A DNA stretch of 13,551 nt from Deltaproteobacteria bacterium UBA5799 (GTDB lineage Bacteria > Desulfobacterota > GWC2-55-46), in assembly GCA_002418185.1 (NCBI GenBank), contig DIDN01000097.1, positions 1-13,551 on the forward strand. The letters are read 5' to 3'. The notes beneath the pieces are model-generated. The model had not been told where the DNA came from. It was given only the letters and a program-made list of their open reading frames with translations, and searched no databases. The translations under genes were made by a program, and so were the position numbers. Shown here piece after piece: positions 6,385-13,056 of this stretch; positions within the stretch are counted from its first letter, which is position 1, and the number at the start of each line of letters is the position of its first letter.

Positions 6385-8325
6385 ATGGATTTACTTGAAA
6401 AGAACCTGGAGGCGCTCTCCGCCAAAAACCCTGCGCTCGCCGGCCTTGTGCGCGGCTACGCGGGAGAGCGCGTTACCGTCGAAGCCGCCAGGAACGGCCT
6501 GCCCACATTCAAGTTCAGCGGCAGGCTATTTCACAGCTCCTATGACCCGGCCAGGGAGGCTGCGTCGCTGGCGGACGAGATACTCTCGCGCAAGCCCGAC
6601 TGGATACTCCTCTTCGGCCTGGGGTGCGGCCATATCGCTAAGGCTCTCCTGGAAAGGGGTTTCAGGAACATACTGGCTTACGAGCCCTCAATGGAGATAC
6701 TCGCCGGGGTGCTTGCAGGCGCCGACATTTCAGGGCTCGTGCCGGATGTCGAGCTCTTCGCGGACATGGACCTTTTCATGGACAAGGTGAGGGATCTGGA
6801 CGGCATGGACGACCTGCTCTGTTATTCGTCAAACCCCTATAAGGCGGTTTTTCCGGCATGCCACGCCGATTTCCTGAACAGGGTCGATAACGCCCATACT
6901 ACCAGCCAGGTCAATATCAAGACCGATATCGATTCAAGGGAGGCCTGGATCGGCAATTACTTCCGGAACCTCAGGCACCTGCCGGAGCACGCGCCCATAG
7001 ACGCGCTCAGGGGGGCCTTTAAGGGCTTTCCCTTGATAATCGCCGGGGCAGGCCCGTCGCTTAAAAAGAACGCCCACCTCTTAAGGGAGGCAAAGGGCAA
7101 GGCGGTCATAATCGCGGCGATCACCGCGTACAAGCCGCTCCTCGGCTTCGGCGTGGCGCCGGATTTCGTCATCGCCGCCGAGAAGGTGGACCTGCCGGAG
7201 TATTTCGCTTACGACGTTAACGACAGGGAGACGCGCCTCATATTGGGGGAAGTATCCCACCCCGGGATGTTCACCCGGGATGTCAAGGAGAAGTTCGTCT
7301 TCTTCAACGGGCATATGGCGCTCAGCCGGGAGCACGCGGGCTTTTTCGGCTCGAGCTTCTTCCCGTCCATGGGCGGGAGCGTCACCACCGTCGCCCTCGA
7401 CATCGGCGTCATGCTCGGGTGCAGCCCGATTATGTTCGTGGGCCAGGACCTCTGCTTCGGCGAGAACGAAACGCACGCCAAGGGCGGCGTATACGTCTCC
7501 CAGGACGTCAGGTACGACAGGGAGAAAGGCGAGGTCGTAATAGAGGAGGACTACGTGACGCTCAAGGAGAAGGCCAGGAGCAGTTTCAAGCTCCTCTGGC
7601 TCAAGGGCGTCGACGGCAGGCCCGTCCCAAGCAAGTACGATTGGGTCACCTTCCACCAGTGGTTTGAGAACTACATGCGGACGCTCAGGAAGGACAGCCC
7701 TGGCGTAAAGGTCATCAACTCCACCGAAGGCGGAGCGTACATAGAGGGTATGGAGCACATTCCGCTCAGGGACGCCCTGGACAGGCATCTGGGCGGCCCT
7801 GTGGACCTGGACGAGAGGATTGAGCGGGCCTCGTCCGGGAGAGGGGCCGATATCCCTTCGCTCCTGGCCTCGCTCGTCTCCATGCGGAATGCCCTCAAGG
7901 AAATGAGGAGGTCAGCCGAATCAATACTCGAGGAAGTAAGGCGGATAAAGAGGTCTGTCGGAGACGGGTCTGCCGCAGCAGAGGCCGTAAAGAGGGCGGG
8001 CCGTATAAAAAAAATCGAGGAAGTCCTTTTCAGGAGCGCCGAGAAGTCCCCTTTCATATGGGAGTCGCTCTCAGCCGCAACGCACGGCCTCAAGGCCTAT
8101 CTCAGGGAATCGGGCGCTGACGTGCGCGGCCCGGAGGTCATGAAGGAGATAGAGGCGGTGTCGGCGGCATACAGGGATGTGGCTGAAATGTGCCTACGGC
8201 ATATCCCGACCGTTAACATGGCGGCCGAGGAGCTGAGGTCGCGGAAGAGCACCGGAGGCCGGGTGATTGAAGCAACCGAAAACAAAGGAGATTGTCGCGA
8301 TGGTAGACGTTTATCTGGACGGTAG
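6385..8325 (+). CDS. Maf-type motility-associated glycosyltransferase (DUF115/MptE-like)
   Basis: 646 residues matching the motility-associated factor family (PF01973, DUF115/MptE-like). These transferases attach nonulosonic acids such as pseudaminic or legionaminic acid to Ser/Thr of flagellin in the cytoplasm before export. The signature IIAGAGPSLKKN is at residues 218-229, followed by IIAAITAYKPLL and APDFVIAAE. A second block has SMGGSVTTVALD at about 328-339 and FVGQDLCFGE at 351-360. An N-terminal region (about 1-190) precedes the core with FGLGCGH. The last 150 or so residues are charged and helical. Start ATG 6385 has AAGGAG at 6373-6378. The 3' end overlaps the next gene by 26 bases. 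Position just upstream of the two flagellin genes strongly supports flagellin as acceptor. The donor sugar is unknown because no nonulosonic acid pathway gene is in the window. Confidence 0.9.
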   Translation: MDLLEKNLEALSAKNPALAGLVRGYAGERVTVEAARNGLPTFKFSGRLFHSSYDPAREAASLADEILSRKPDWILLFGLGCGHIAKALLERGFRNILAYEPSMEILAGVLAGADISGLVPDVELFADMDLFMDKVRDLDGMDDLLCYSSNPYKAVFPACHADFLNRVDNAHTTSQVNIKTDIDSREAWIGNYFRNLRHLPEHAPIDALRGAFKGFPLIIAGAGPSLKKNAHLLREAKGKAVIIAAITAYKPLLGFGVAPDFVIAAEKVDLPEYFAYDVNDRETRLILGEVSHPGMFTRDVKEKFVFFNGHMALSREHAGFFGSSFFPSMGGSVTTVALDIGVMLGCSPIMFVGQDLCFGENETHAKGGVYVSQDVRYDREKGEVVIEEDYVTLKEKARSSFKLLWLKGVDGRPVPSKYDWVTFHQWFENYMRTLRKDSPGVKVINSTEGGAYIEGMEHIPLRDALDRHLGGPVDLDERIERASSGRGADIPSLLASLVSMRNALKEMRRSAESILEEVRRIKRSVGDGSAAAEAVKRAGRIKKIEEVLFRSAEKSPFIWESLSAATHGLKAYLRESGADVRGPEVMKEIEAVSAAYRDVAEMCLRHIPTVNMAAEELRSRKSTGGRVIEATENKGDCRDGRRLSGR

Positions 8326-8899
8326 CAGGCTCGAATTCGAGGACGCGGGTAACGATTCCACGATTGGCGACCTTATAAGCGCGGTCGAGCGGGACCTGAC
8401 CTGCCACCGCAGGTTCGTCATGGAACTCTGGGTGGACGGCCACAGGCTTCCGGAATGGAGGGAGGGCGTAGTGCTTTCGAAGCCGCTCTCGGGCCACAGC
8501 GACTACAAGCTCAATACCGCCTCGATGGAGGAGGTCGCCCTGGAGGGGCTGGACCTCCTCCAGGAATACATCAGGCTTACGAAGGATAACGTGCCGCTTT
8601 GCGCCGGCGCCCTCAGGTCGGGCGGCGCAAACGCCGATGCCGCGTTCGCCTCGATATTCGAGGGGCTCGTGGAAATAGTGAGGACGGCGGACGCCCTTGC
8701 CAGGAGCGGCGAAAAATACAACATGGACCTCTTCACGGAAAACCCTGCGGTCTTTTTCGGCCCCATACTCAAGAGCCTCGAAGACATCAAGGACGCAAAG
8801 GACGCGGGGGACACGGTGCTTCTCGCCGACCTCCTCGAATACGAGCTGCTGCCCTTTCTCGACGAAATGGAGGAAAAACTCTTTCATTTCAACGCCTGA
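8300..8899 (+). CDS. Conserved-looking hypothetical protein between maf and flagellin
   Basis: Not recognised as a named family. It is an acidic 199-residue protein without signal peptide or membrane segment. The first 70 or so residues alternate strand and helix (MVDVYLDGSRLEFE, then TIGDLISAVERDL, then FVMELWVDG), which is reminiscent of a small beta-grasp fold. From about 75 to the end it appears all-helical with many Leu and acidic residues, including LADLLEYELLPFLDEMEE near the end. Start ATG 8300 was chosen because of AAAGGAG at 8284-8290 with a 9-base spacer. An upstream ATG at 8267 in the same frame lacks such a site. It overlaps maf by 26 bases and is the last gene before the sigma-28 promoter. 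By position it could assist Maf or act as a flagellin-handling factor; that is inference only. Confidence 0.78.
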   Translation: MVDVYLDGSRLEFEDAGNDSTIGDLISAVERDLTCHRRFVMELWVDGHRLPEWREGVVLSKPLSGHSDYKLNTASMEEVALEGLDLLQEYIRLTKDNVPLCAGALRSGGANADAAFASIFEGLVEIVRTADALARSGEKYNMDLFTENPAVFFGPILKSLEDIKDAKDAGDTVLLADLLEYELLPFLDEMEEKLFHFNA

Positions 8900-8908
8900 T
8901 TTTTGTCT

Positions 8909-8936
8909 TAAAGTTTTCAAGGCGGCGCTCCGATAA
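8909..8936 (+). promoter_or_regulatory. Sigma-28 (FliA) promoter of the flagellin operon
   Basis: TAAAGTTT at 8909-8916 matches the -35 consensus exactly, and TCCGATAA at 8929-8936 matches the -10 GCCGATAA at 7 of 8 positions. The spacer is 12 bases, one longer than the classical 11. It lies 126 bases upstream of the first flagellin start and just after the preceding gene. Predicted transcription start is about 8943, giving a leader of roughly 120 bases. Confidence 0.8.
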
Positions 8937-8942
8937 TACAAA

Positions 8943-9061
8943 CCAAGAGGGGTACGGTCCCAAACCGGCCGAGGAGGAGGAAGAAAAGAAAGGAGGCCTG
9001 GAACCCGTAATCCCGATATTTTCGGCAAGGAAGCCGGATCAAACACTAAGGAGGGTATTAG
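8943..9061 (+). promoter_or_regulatory. GGA-rich flagellin leader with strong ribosome binding site
   Basis: Predicted 5' untranslated leader of the first flagellin. A purine run occupies 8970-8996. Eight GGA triplets occur, at 8973, 8976, 8979, 8992, 9000, 9029, 9036 and 9050. The last is inside the ribosome binding site AAGGAGG at 9048-9054, which has a 7-base spacer to ATG 9062. GGA motifs overlapping the Shine-Dalgarno site are the hallmark of CsrA targets, as known for the Bacillus subtilis hag leader, so translational control by a CsrA-type protein is a reasonable inference. No csrA or fliW gene is in the window. No ORF of note was seen in the leader. Confidence 0.45.
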
Positions 9062-9886
9062 ATGTCACTCGTAATCAACACCAACGTATCTGCTCTTATC
9101 GCACAGCAGAACCTCGCAGTCTCGAACTCCCAGCTCAAGGTAAGCGTCGCCAGGCTTTCGTCGGGCTTCAGGATCAACAGCGCGGCGGACGACGCCGCTG
9201 GCCTCGGGAGGGCGGACCAGCTCCGGAGCCAGTCGAGGATGATCCAGGCCTCCATAAGGAACATCAACGACGGCGTGAGCGCCCTTGAGATAAGCGACAA
9301 GGCATCCGAGCAGATAACGAACATAGTCACCAGGATGGGCGAGCTCGCCGCGAGCGCGGCCCAGGGCACCCTCGACGACTCAAACAGGTCCTACTATAAC
9401 GACGAGTACAACAAGCTCATCGACGAGATAGACAGGATCGCGAACACCACCGAGTTCGGCGGCTACAAGATCCTCAACGGCTCGACGACAGCGCTCACGA
9501 TGTTCATAGGCTTCAAGAACTCTGCTAACGACCAGTTGAGCATCAGCCTGAACGCGCTCACCACAGGGGGGCTCGGCCTTGTTGCTGGCGCCATATCGAC
9601 CCAGGCCGGCGCGCTCTCAGCGCTCGATTCTGTAAGCGCCGCTCTGAAGACCATCAACGACGCGCGCGCCATATACGGCGCCTCGACCAACAGGCTCTCC
9701 GCAGCCCTTTCCAACCTGCAGGTGACCTTCACGAACTACCAGGCCGCCGAGTCCAGGATAAGGGACGCGGACTTCGCCTTCGAAACGGCCCAGTACACCA
9801 GGAACCAGATAATGGTCCAGGCCGGCACCTCGATACTGGCGCAGGCCAACCAGCTGCCCCAGAACGTCCTCGGTCTGTTGAGGTAA
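9023..9886 (+). repeat. Tandem duplication unit, copy 1 (leader plus flagellin)
   Basis: Matches 9986-10857 from CGGCAAGG in the leader through the flagellin stop. Long stretches, such as the region coding for LGRADQLRSQSRMIQ to KA, are identical at the nucleotide level. The upstream sigma-28 promoter is not part of the duplicated unit. Confidence 0.85.
9062..9886 (+). CDS. fliC: Flagellin, copy 1
   Basis: Filament subunit, 274 residues. The N-terminal D0/D1 region begins with the canonical MSLVINTNVSALIAQQNL. It includes LSSGFRINSAADDAAGLGRADQLRSQ and ends near EFGGYKILNGS at about 140. The C-terminal D1/D0 half holds SRIRDADFAFETAQYTRNQI and ANQLPQNVLGLLR at the end. Only about 40 residues (roughly 147-190) form the variable middle, so D2/D3 domains are absent. 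It is preceded by a sigma-28 promoter and AAGGAGG. Export is by the flagellar type III system, so no signal peptide is expected. The Maf transferase upstream makes it a likely glycoprotein, with Ser/Thr of the middle region as candidate sites. It is almost identical to the next flagellin gene. Confidence 0.96.
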   Translation: MSLVINTNVSALIAQQNLAVSNSQLKVSVARLSSGFRINSAADDAAGLGRADQLRSQSRMIQASIRNINDGVSALEISDKASEQITNIVTRMGELAASAAQGTLDDSNRSYYNDEYNKLIDEIDRIANTTEFGGYKILNGSTTALTMFIGFKNSANDQLSISLNALTTGGLGLVAGAISTQAGALSALDSVSAALKTINDARAIYGASTNRLSAALSNLQVTFTNYQAAESRIRDADFAFETAQYTRNQIMVQAGTSILAQANQLPQNVLGLLR

Positions 9887-10026
9887 TTCATCGTAGACGG
9901 GCGGAGCCCGGGGCCCGTTCCCCGGGTGCCGCGCCCGCATACCGCCCCCAGGCAGAAATCCATGCCGCGGGCCGTAAAACAAACACGGCAAGGACGCCGG
10001 ATTCAAAACACTAAGGAGGGTATTAG
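9887..10026 (+). promoter_or_regulatory. Inter-flagellin spacer with repeated leader
   Basis: Contains the hairpin at 9899-9936 and, from 9986, a near copy of the last 39 bases of the first flagellin leader. That copy carries GGA at 9992, 9999 and 10015 and AAGGAGG at 10013-10019, 7 bases before ATG 10027. No convincing sigma-28 promoter is visible, so the second flagellin probably depends on read-through from 8909-8936. Confidence 0.5.
9899..9936 (+). terminator. GC-rich hairpin after flagellin 1, no U-tract
   Basis: Inverted repeat CCCGGGG (9907-9913) and CCCCGGG (9920-9926) with a 6-base loop. It is extended by imperfect outer pairing of GGGCGG (9899-9904) with the C-rich 9929-9936. There is no following T run, so it is a poor intrinsic terminator. 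It could be a partial attenuator or an RNA-stability and processing element between the two flagellin messages. Confidence 0.4.
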
Positions 10027-10857
10027 ATGTCACTCGTAATCAACACCAACGTATCGGCTCTTATTGCACAGCAGAACCTCGCAGTCTCGAACTCCCAGCT
10101 CAAGGTAAGCGTCGCCAGGCTTTCGTCGGGCTACAGGATCAACAGCGCTGCGGACGACGCCGCGGGCCTCGGGAGGGCGGACCAGCTCCGGAGCCAGTCG
10201 AGGATGATCCAGGCCTCCATAAGGAACATCAACGACGGCGTGAGCGCCCTTGAGATAAGCGACAAGGCCGCCGAGCAGATAACGAACATAGTCACCAGGA
10301 TGGGCGAGCTCGCCGCGAGCGCGGCCCAGGGCACCCTCGACGCCGAAAACAGGTCCTACTACGACGACGAGTACAACAAGCTCATCCAGGAGATAGACAG
10401 GATCGCGAACACCACCGAGTTCGGCGGCTACAAGATCCTCAACGGCTCGACGACAGCGCTCACGATGTTCATAGGCTTCAAGAACTCGACAAACGACCAG
10501 TTGAGCATAAGCCTTAACGTGCTCACCACCGGCGTCGGCGGCCTGAGCCTCGTAAGCGGCGTGCTCTCGACCCAGGCCGGCGCGCTCGCCGCGCTCGACT
10601 CTGTAAGCGCCGCTCTGAAGACCATCAACGACGCGCGCGCCATATACGGCGCCTCGACCAACAGGCTCTCCGCGGCCCTTTCCAACCTGCAGGTGACCTT
10701 CACGAACTACCAGGCCGCCGAGTCCAGGATAAGGGACGCGGACTTCGCCTTCGAGACGGCCCAGTACACCAGGAACCAGATAATGGTCCAGGCCGGAACC
10801 TCGATACTGGCGCAGGCCAACCAGCTCACGCAGAACGTGCTGGGACTTCTGAGGTAA
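9986..10857 (+). repeat. Tandem duplication unit, copy 2 (leader plus flagellin)
   Basis: Second copy of the unit at 9023-9886. The leader differs by a few single-base changes and small insertions. The coding part differs by a few scattered bases, a 6-base longer middle and a diverged 3' end (10825-10851). Confidence 0.85.
10027..10857 (+). CDS. fliC: Flagellin, copy 2
   Basis: Second filament subunit, 276 residues, tandem paralogue of the preceding gene. It has the same D0/D1 ends: MSLVINTNVSALIAQQNL at the start, SRIRDADFAFETAQ near the end, and ANQLTQNVLGLLR at the end (Pro of copy 1 replaced by Thr). Differences cluster in three places: the turn DAENRSYYDDE against DDSNRSYYNDE, the middle with VLTTGVGGLSLVSGVLS (two residues longer), and the last ten codons. 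It lacks D2/D3 domains like copy 1. ATG 10027 has AAGGAGG 7 bases upstream. Two perfect hairpins follow the stop, before flaG. Having two near-identical subunits suggests a mixed filament or dosage increase. Symbol given for family only. Confidence 0.96.
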   Translation: MSLVINTNVSALIAQQNLAVSNSQLKVSVARLSSGYRINSAADDAAGLGRADQLRSQSRMIQASIRNINDGVSALEISDKAAEQITNIVTRMGELAASAAQGTLDAENRSYYDDEYNKLIQEIDRIANTTEFGGYKILNGSTTALTMFIGFKNSTNDQLSISLNVLTTGVGGLSLVSGVLSTQAGALAALDSVSAALKTINDARAIYGASTNRLSAALSNLQVTFTNYQAAESRIRDADFAFETAQYTRNQIMVQAGTSILAQANQLTQNVLGLLR

Positions 10858-10860
10858 ACA

Positions 10861-10880
10861 GCCCGTTTGTAGGAACGGGC
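10861..10880 (+). other. Perfect 7-bp hairpin after flagellin 2
   Basis: GCCCGTT (10861-10867) pairs with AACGGGC (10874-10880) around a 6-base loop, starting 3 bases after the flagellin stop. There is no T run, so transcription could continue. A message 3'-end stabiliser or processing site is the likely role. Confidence 0.5.
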
Positions 10881-10887
10881 CCGTAGC

Positions 10888-10922
10888 AGCGGCCGGGAGG
10901 GGAGAGACCCTCCCGGCCCGCT
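10888..10922 (+). other. Perfect 11-bp hairpin upstream of flaG
   Basis: GGCCGGGAGGG (10891-10901) pairs with CCCTCCCGGCC (10908-10918) around the loop GAGAGA. AGC and GCT may extend it across a one-base bulge. Without a U-tract it is not a standard terminator. It ends 6 bases before the flaG ribosome site, so it may lower flaG-fliD expression relative to flagellin by attenuation or processing. Confidence 0.6.
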
Positions 10923-10934
10923 ATGAGGTCGCAA

Positions 10935-11306
10935 ATGAGCATAGATAAGATAAGGGTAGTCGGCGTTGCTGAAATAGGGGAATCGAGGCGGAACGAGCTC
11001 AGGGCTGCGCAGGCCGAAAGGCCCGACCGCGAGGCCCGCCCTGAGAAGGCCAGGGCCGCTGAAGCGCAAAAGCTCGAGCCGGCGGCCTCTGACGAGAGCA
11101 TATATCTCAAGAGGCTCAACACCGAACTCAGGTTCGAGGCAGACAGCCAGCTGAAGGAAGTCCTCGTGAAGATAGTGGACCCCGAGACCAACGAGGTAAT
11201 ACGCCAGATACCGTCCGAGGAGATGATTTCCATAAGGAAGAGGATGGAAGAGCTCATGCGCATTCTCGGCAAAAACGGTTCCGGCCCGGACGGGAGGTCC
11301 CTATGA
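10935..11306 (+). CDS. flaG: Flagellar protein FlaG
   Basis: 123-residue FlaG-family protein, thought to influence filament length; located between flagellin and fliD as in many bacteria. Residues 14-50 form a charged Ala/Arg/Glu-rich, probably disordered arm. The FlaG domain spans about 61-115 with LNTELRFEAD, VLVKIVDPETNEVIRQIPSEE and a closing helix. Start ATG 10935 is preferred because TGAGG at 10924-10928 precedes it with 6 bases. ATG 10923 in the same frame has no ribosome site and abuts the hairpin. Its stop overlaps fliD (ATGA), implying coupled translation. Confidence 0.88.
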   Translation: MSIDKIRVVGVAEIGESRRNELRAAQAERPDREARPEKARAAEAQKLEPAASDESIYLKRLNTELRFEADSQLKEVLVKIVDPETNEVIRQIPSEEMISIRKRMEELMRILGKNGSGPDGRSL

Positions 11307-12652
11307 GCATAAGCGCCACTTCAGGCGTCGTGAGCAACCTGGAGTACCAGTCACTGATAACCCAGCTCGTGGGCCTGAGAAGGCAGTCGCTAACAAGGCT
11401 CGAGTCCGACAAGAGCCTCCTTAACAGCACCAAGTCGGCCTACTCCACCCTGAACGATAAGATCAAAGGCCTGGTGTCCGCAGCGGATGCCTTGAGGTCT
11501 ACTACCGCATTCAACTCCTACAAGACAAGCACGGGAGACAGCCCGTTTTTCACCGCTTCCGCCGGCCCGGCGGCGTCAGCCGGGACCCACGAGATTACGG
11601 TCGTAAGCCTGGCCAGGGCACATAAGGTCGCCGCCGACGGGGTCGACTCCGATACTGCCGTAATCTCGTCAGGCTCAGGCTCCTTCAGTTTCCAGGCGGC
11701 AGGCGGGGAGGTGCAGACGATTTCTCTCGACCCGACGACCACCCTTGCCGGGCTCAGGGATTCCATCAACGCTCTCAAGGCCGGCGTTACCGCCACGGTC
11801 GTGAACGACGGAAGCGCGGAGAACCCGTACAGGCTGATACTCACGAGCGATACGACAGGCGCCGCGGGAGCCGTAAACATAACCCAGAACGATACTACGC
11901 TTGCCTTTTCGACCACGCTGCAGCCGGCACAGGACGCGGCTTTGACTGTTGACGGCCTTTCGGTCACAAGGGCGACTAACAGCATATCCGACCTCATACC
12001 CGGAGTGACACTGAGCCTCAAGGCCGCCGACCCCGGCACTACCGCGACGCTCTCGGTCGAGAGGGACACGGAAGAGGCCGCAGAAAAGGTCAAGGCGCTG
12101 GTCGACGCGTACAACGAGCTGGTAAGCTACATAAAGTCCAACAACCGGTACGACAGCGAGACGAAGAAGGCGGGCCCATTCTTCGGCGACAGCGTCGCAA
12201 GGAGCGTCTGGGAGGACCTCCGGAAGGCCTTCGGGTCCGCGATAAGCGGGCTGCCCGACGATATGAACAGGCTCATGCACGTAGGGGTAAAGACCGGCGA
12301 AGACGGCCTCCTTACGTTCGATTCTTCCATGTTGTCGAGCGCCATCGCCGAGGACCATGAAGCAGTTCTGAACCTCTTCGCCAAAGGCGAAGTCTCGGGT
12401 TTCGGAGAGCTTATACATTCGCTGGCCAGCGGCATTAACGACGTTGTTGACGGCAGGATAAAGAACCGCCAGGACGGCATAGACAAGAACATCAAGAGGA
12501 TAGAGGAGGACATCAGGCGCAAAGAGGACCAGCTTGCGACCTACGAGGAACAGTTGAGGGCGCAGTTCATGGCCCTGGAGGGCATGCTGGTGAGCCTCAA
12601 GAGCCAGGGGGCAACTCTATTGAACTATCTGGGCGGGGGAGGGTCGTTTTGA
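11303..12652 (+). CDS. fliD: Flagellar filament cap protein FliD (HAP2)
   Basis: 449 residues, normal size for FliD, the pentameric cap that folds flagellin subunits at the filament tip. The N-terminal domain has GVVSNLEYQSLITQLVGLRRQSLTRLE and KSAYSTLNDKIKGL (FliD_N, about 1-100). The central part is Ser/Thr/Ala-rich and variable, with a hook-like NDGSAENPYRLILTSD segment typical of the flagellin hook IN motif region. The C-terminal domain has VKALVDAYNELVSYI and ends with a coiled-coil stretch at about 394-430 (KRIEEDIRRKEDQLATYEEQ) followed by FMALEGMLVSLKSQG. Starts at ATG 11303 overlapping the flaG stop, ends overlapping the TTG start of fliS. Confidence 0.95.
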   Translation: MSISATSGVVSNLEYQSLITQLVGLRRQSLTRLESDKSLLNSTKSAYSTLNDKIKGLVSAADALRSTTAFNSYKTSTGDSPFFTASAGPAASAGTHEITVVSLARAHKVAADGVDSDTAVISSGSGSFSFQAAGGEVQTISLDPTTTLAGLRDSINALKAGVTATVVNDGSAENPYRLILTSDTTGAAGAVNITQNDTTLAFSTTLQPAQDAALTVDGLSVTRATNSISDLIPGVTLSLKAADPGTTATLSVERDTEEAAEKVKALVDAYNELVSYIKSNNRYDSETKKAGPFFGDSVARSVWEDLRKAFGSAISGLPDDMNRLMHVGVKTGEDGLLTFDSSMLSSAIAEDHEAVLNLFAKGEVSGFGELIHSLASGINDVVDGRIKNRQDGIDKNIKRIEEDIRRKEDQLATYEEQLRAQFMALEGMLVSLKSQGATLLNYLGGGGSF

Positions 12653-13056
12653 GCGTAGCCAAATACCAGCGGGTGCAGGTGATGACGGCTGACAAGGTCA
12701 GCCTCATAATAATGCTCTATGACGGGATACTGCGTTTCAACAAGCTCGCCGAGACGGCCATACTGAGCGGCGATATTGCAGCCAGGGGCGGGTACATCAA
12801 TAGGTCGCTCGCCATAATCGGCGAGCTTGCCACATGCCTCGACGGCGACGAGGGGGGGGAGATAGCCTCGAACCTCGCCAGGCTCTATGAGTTCTGCACC
12901 GTGGCCCTCACAGAGGCGAACCTCGGAAACGACGCCTCGAAGATAGAGCCGGTCAATAGGATAATCGCCGAGCTAAAGGCCGGGTGGGAGGGCCTCACGG
13001 CTGAGAAGCAGAGGCAGGACAGGACGGAGCCGAGGAGCATCAGCTGTGGAGCGTAG
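12649..13056 (+). CDS. fliS: Flagellin export chaperone FliS
   Basis: 135-residue FliS, the cytoplasmic chaperone that binds the C-terminal helices of flagellin and prevents early polymerisation. Characteristic features are KYQRVQVMTADKVSLIIMLYDG in the first 26 residues (LYDG at 23-26), YINRSLAIIGELATCLD, and the helix with ASNLARLYEFCTVALTEANLGND. Start is TTG 12649, overlapping the fliD stop as TTGA, with the G-rich GGGGGAGGG just upstream as ribosome site. The C-terminal tail after the last helix is Arg/Glu-rich. It overlaps the next gene by 11 bases. Confidence 0.93.
   Translation: MSVAKYQRVQVMTADKVSLIIMLYDGILRFNKLAETAILSGDIAARGGYINRSLAIIGELATCLDGDEGGEIASNLARLYEFCTVALTEANLGNDASKIEPVNRIIAELKAGWEGLTAEKQRQDRTEPRSISCGA

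Noticed and set aside
7081..7788. 235-codon open frame on the minus strand
   Set aside because: Complement of the conserved Maf core; composition rich in Ala, Val, Glu and Arg without recognisable domain.
8267..8299. Earlier ATG for the gene at 8300
   Set aside because: No ribosome site, while AAAGGAG sits at correct distance before ATG 8300.
8213..9046. 277-codon open frame on the minus strand
   Set aside because: It is antisense to the gene at 8300-8899 and the flagellin promoter, is low in complexity and has no family motif. Long antisense frames are expected in GC-rich DNA.
9975..10002. Possible separate sigma-28 promoter for flagellin 2 (TAAA and GCCGGAT)
   Set aside because: Spacer is 17 bases and the -10 lacks the conserved CGATAA; the second half is part of the duplicated leader.
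10923..10934. Earlier ATG for flaG
   Set aside because: No ribosome site and lies at the foot of the hairpin; TGAGG serves ATG 10935.
11675..12418. 247-codon open frame on the minus strand
   Set aside because: Complement of fliD; no ribosome site or domain seen.
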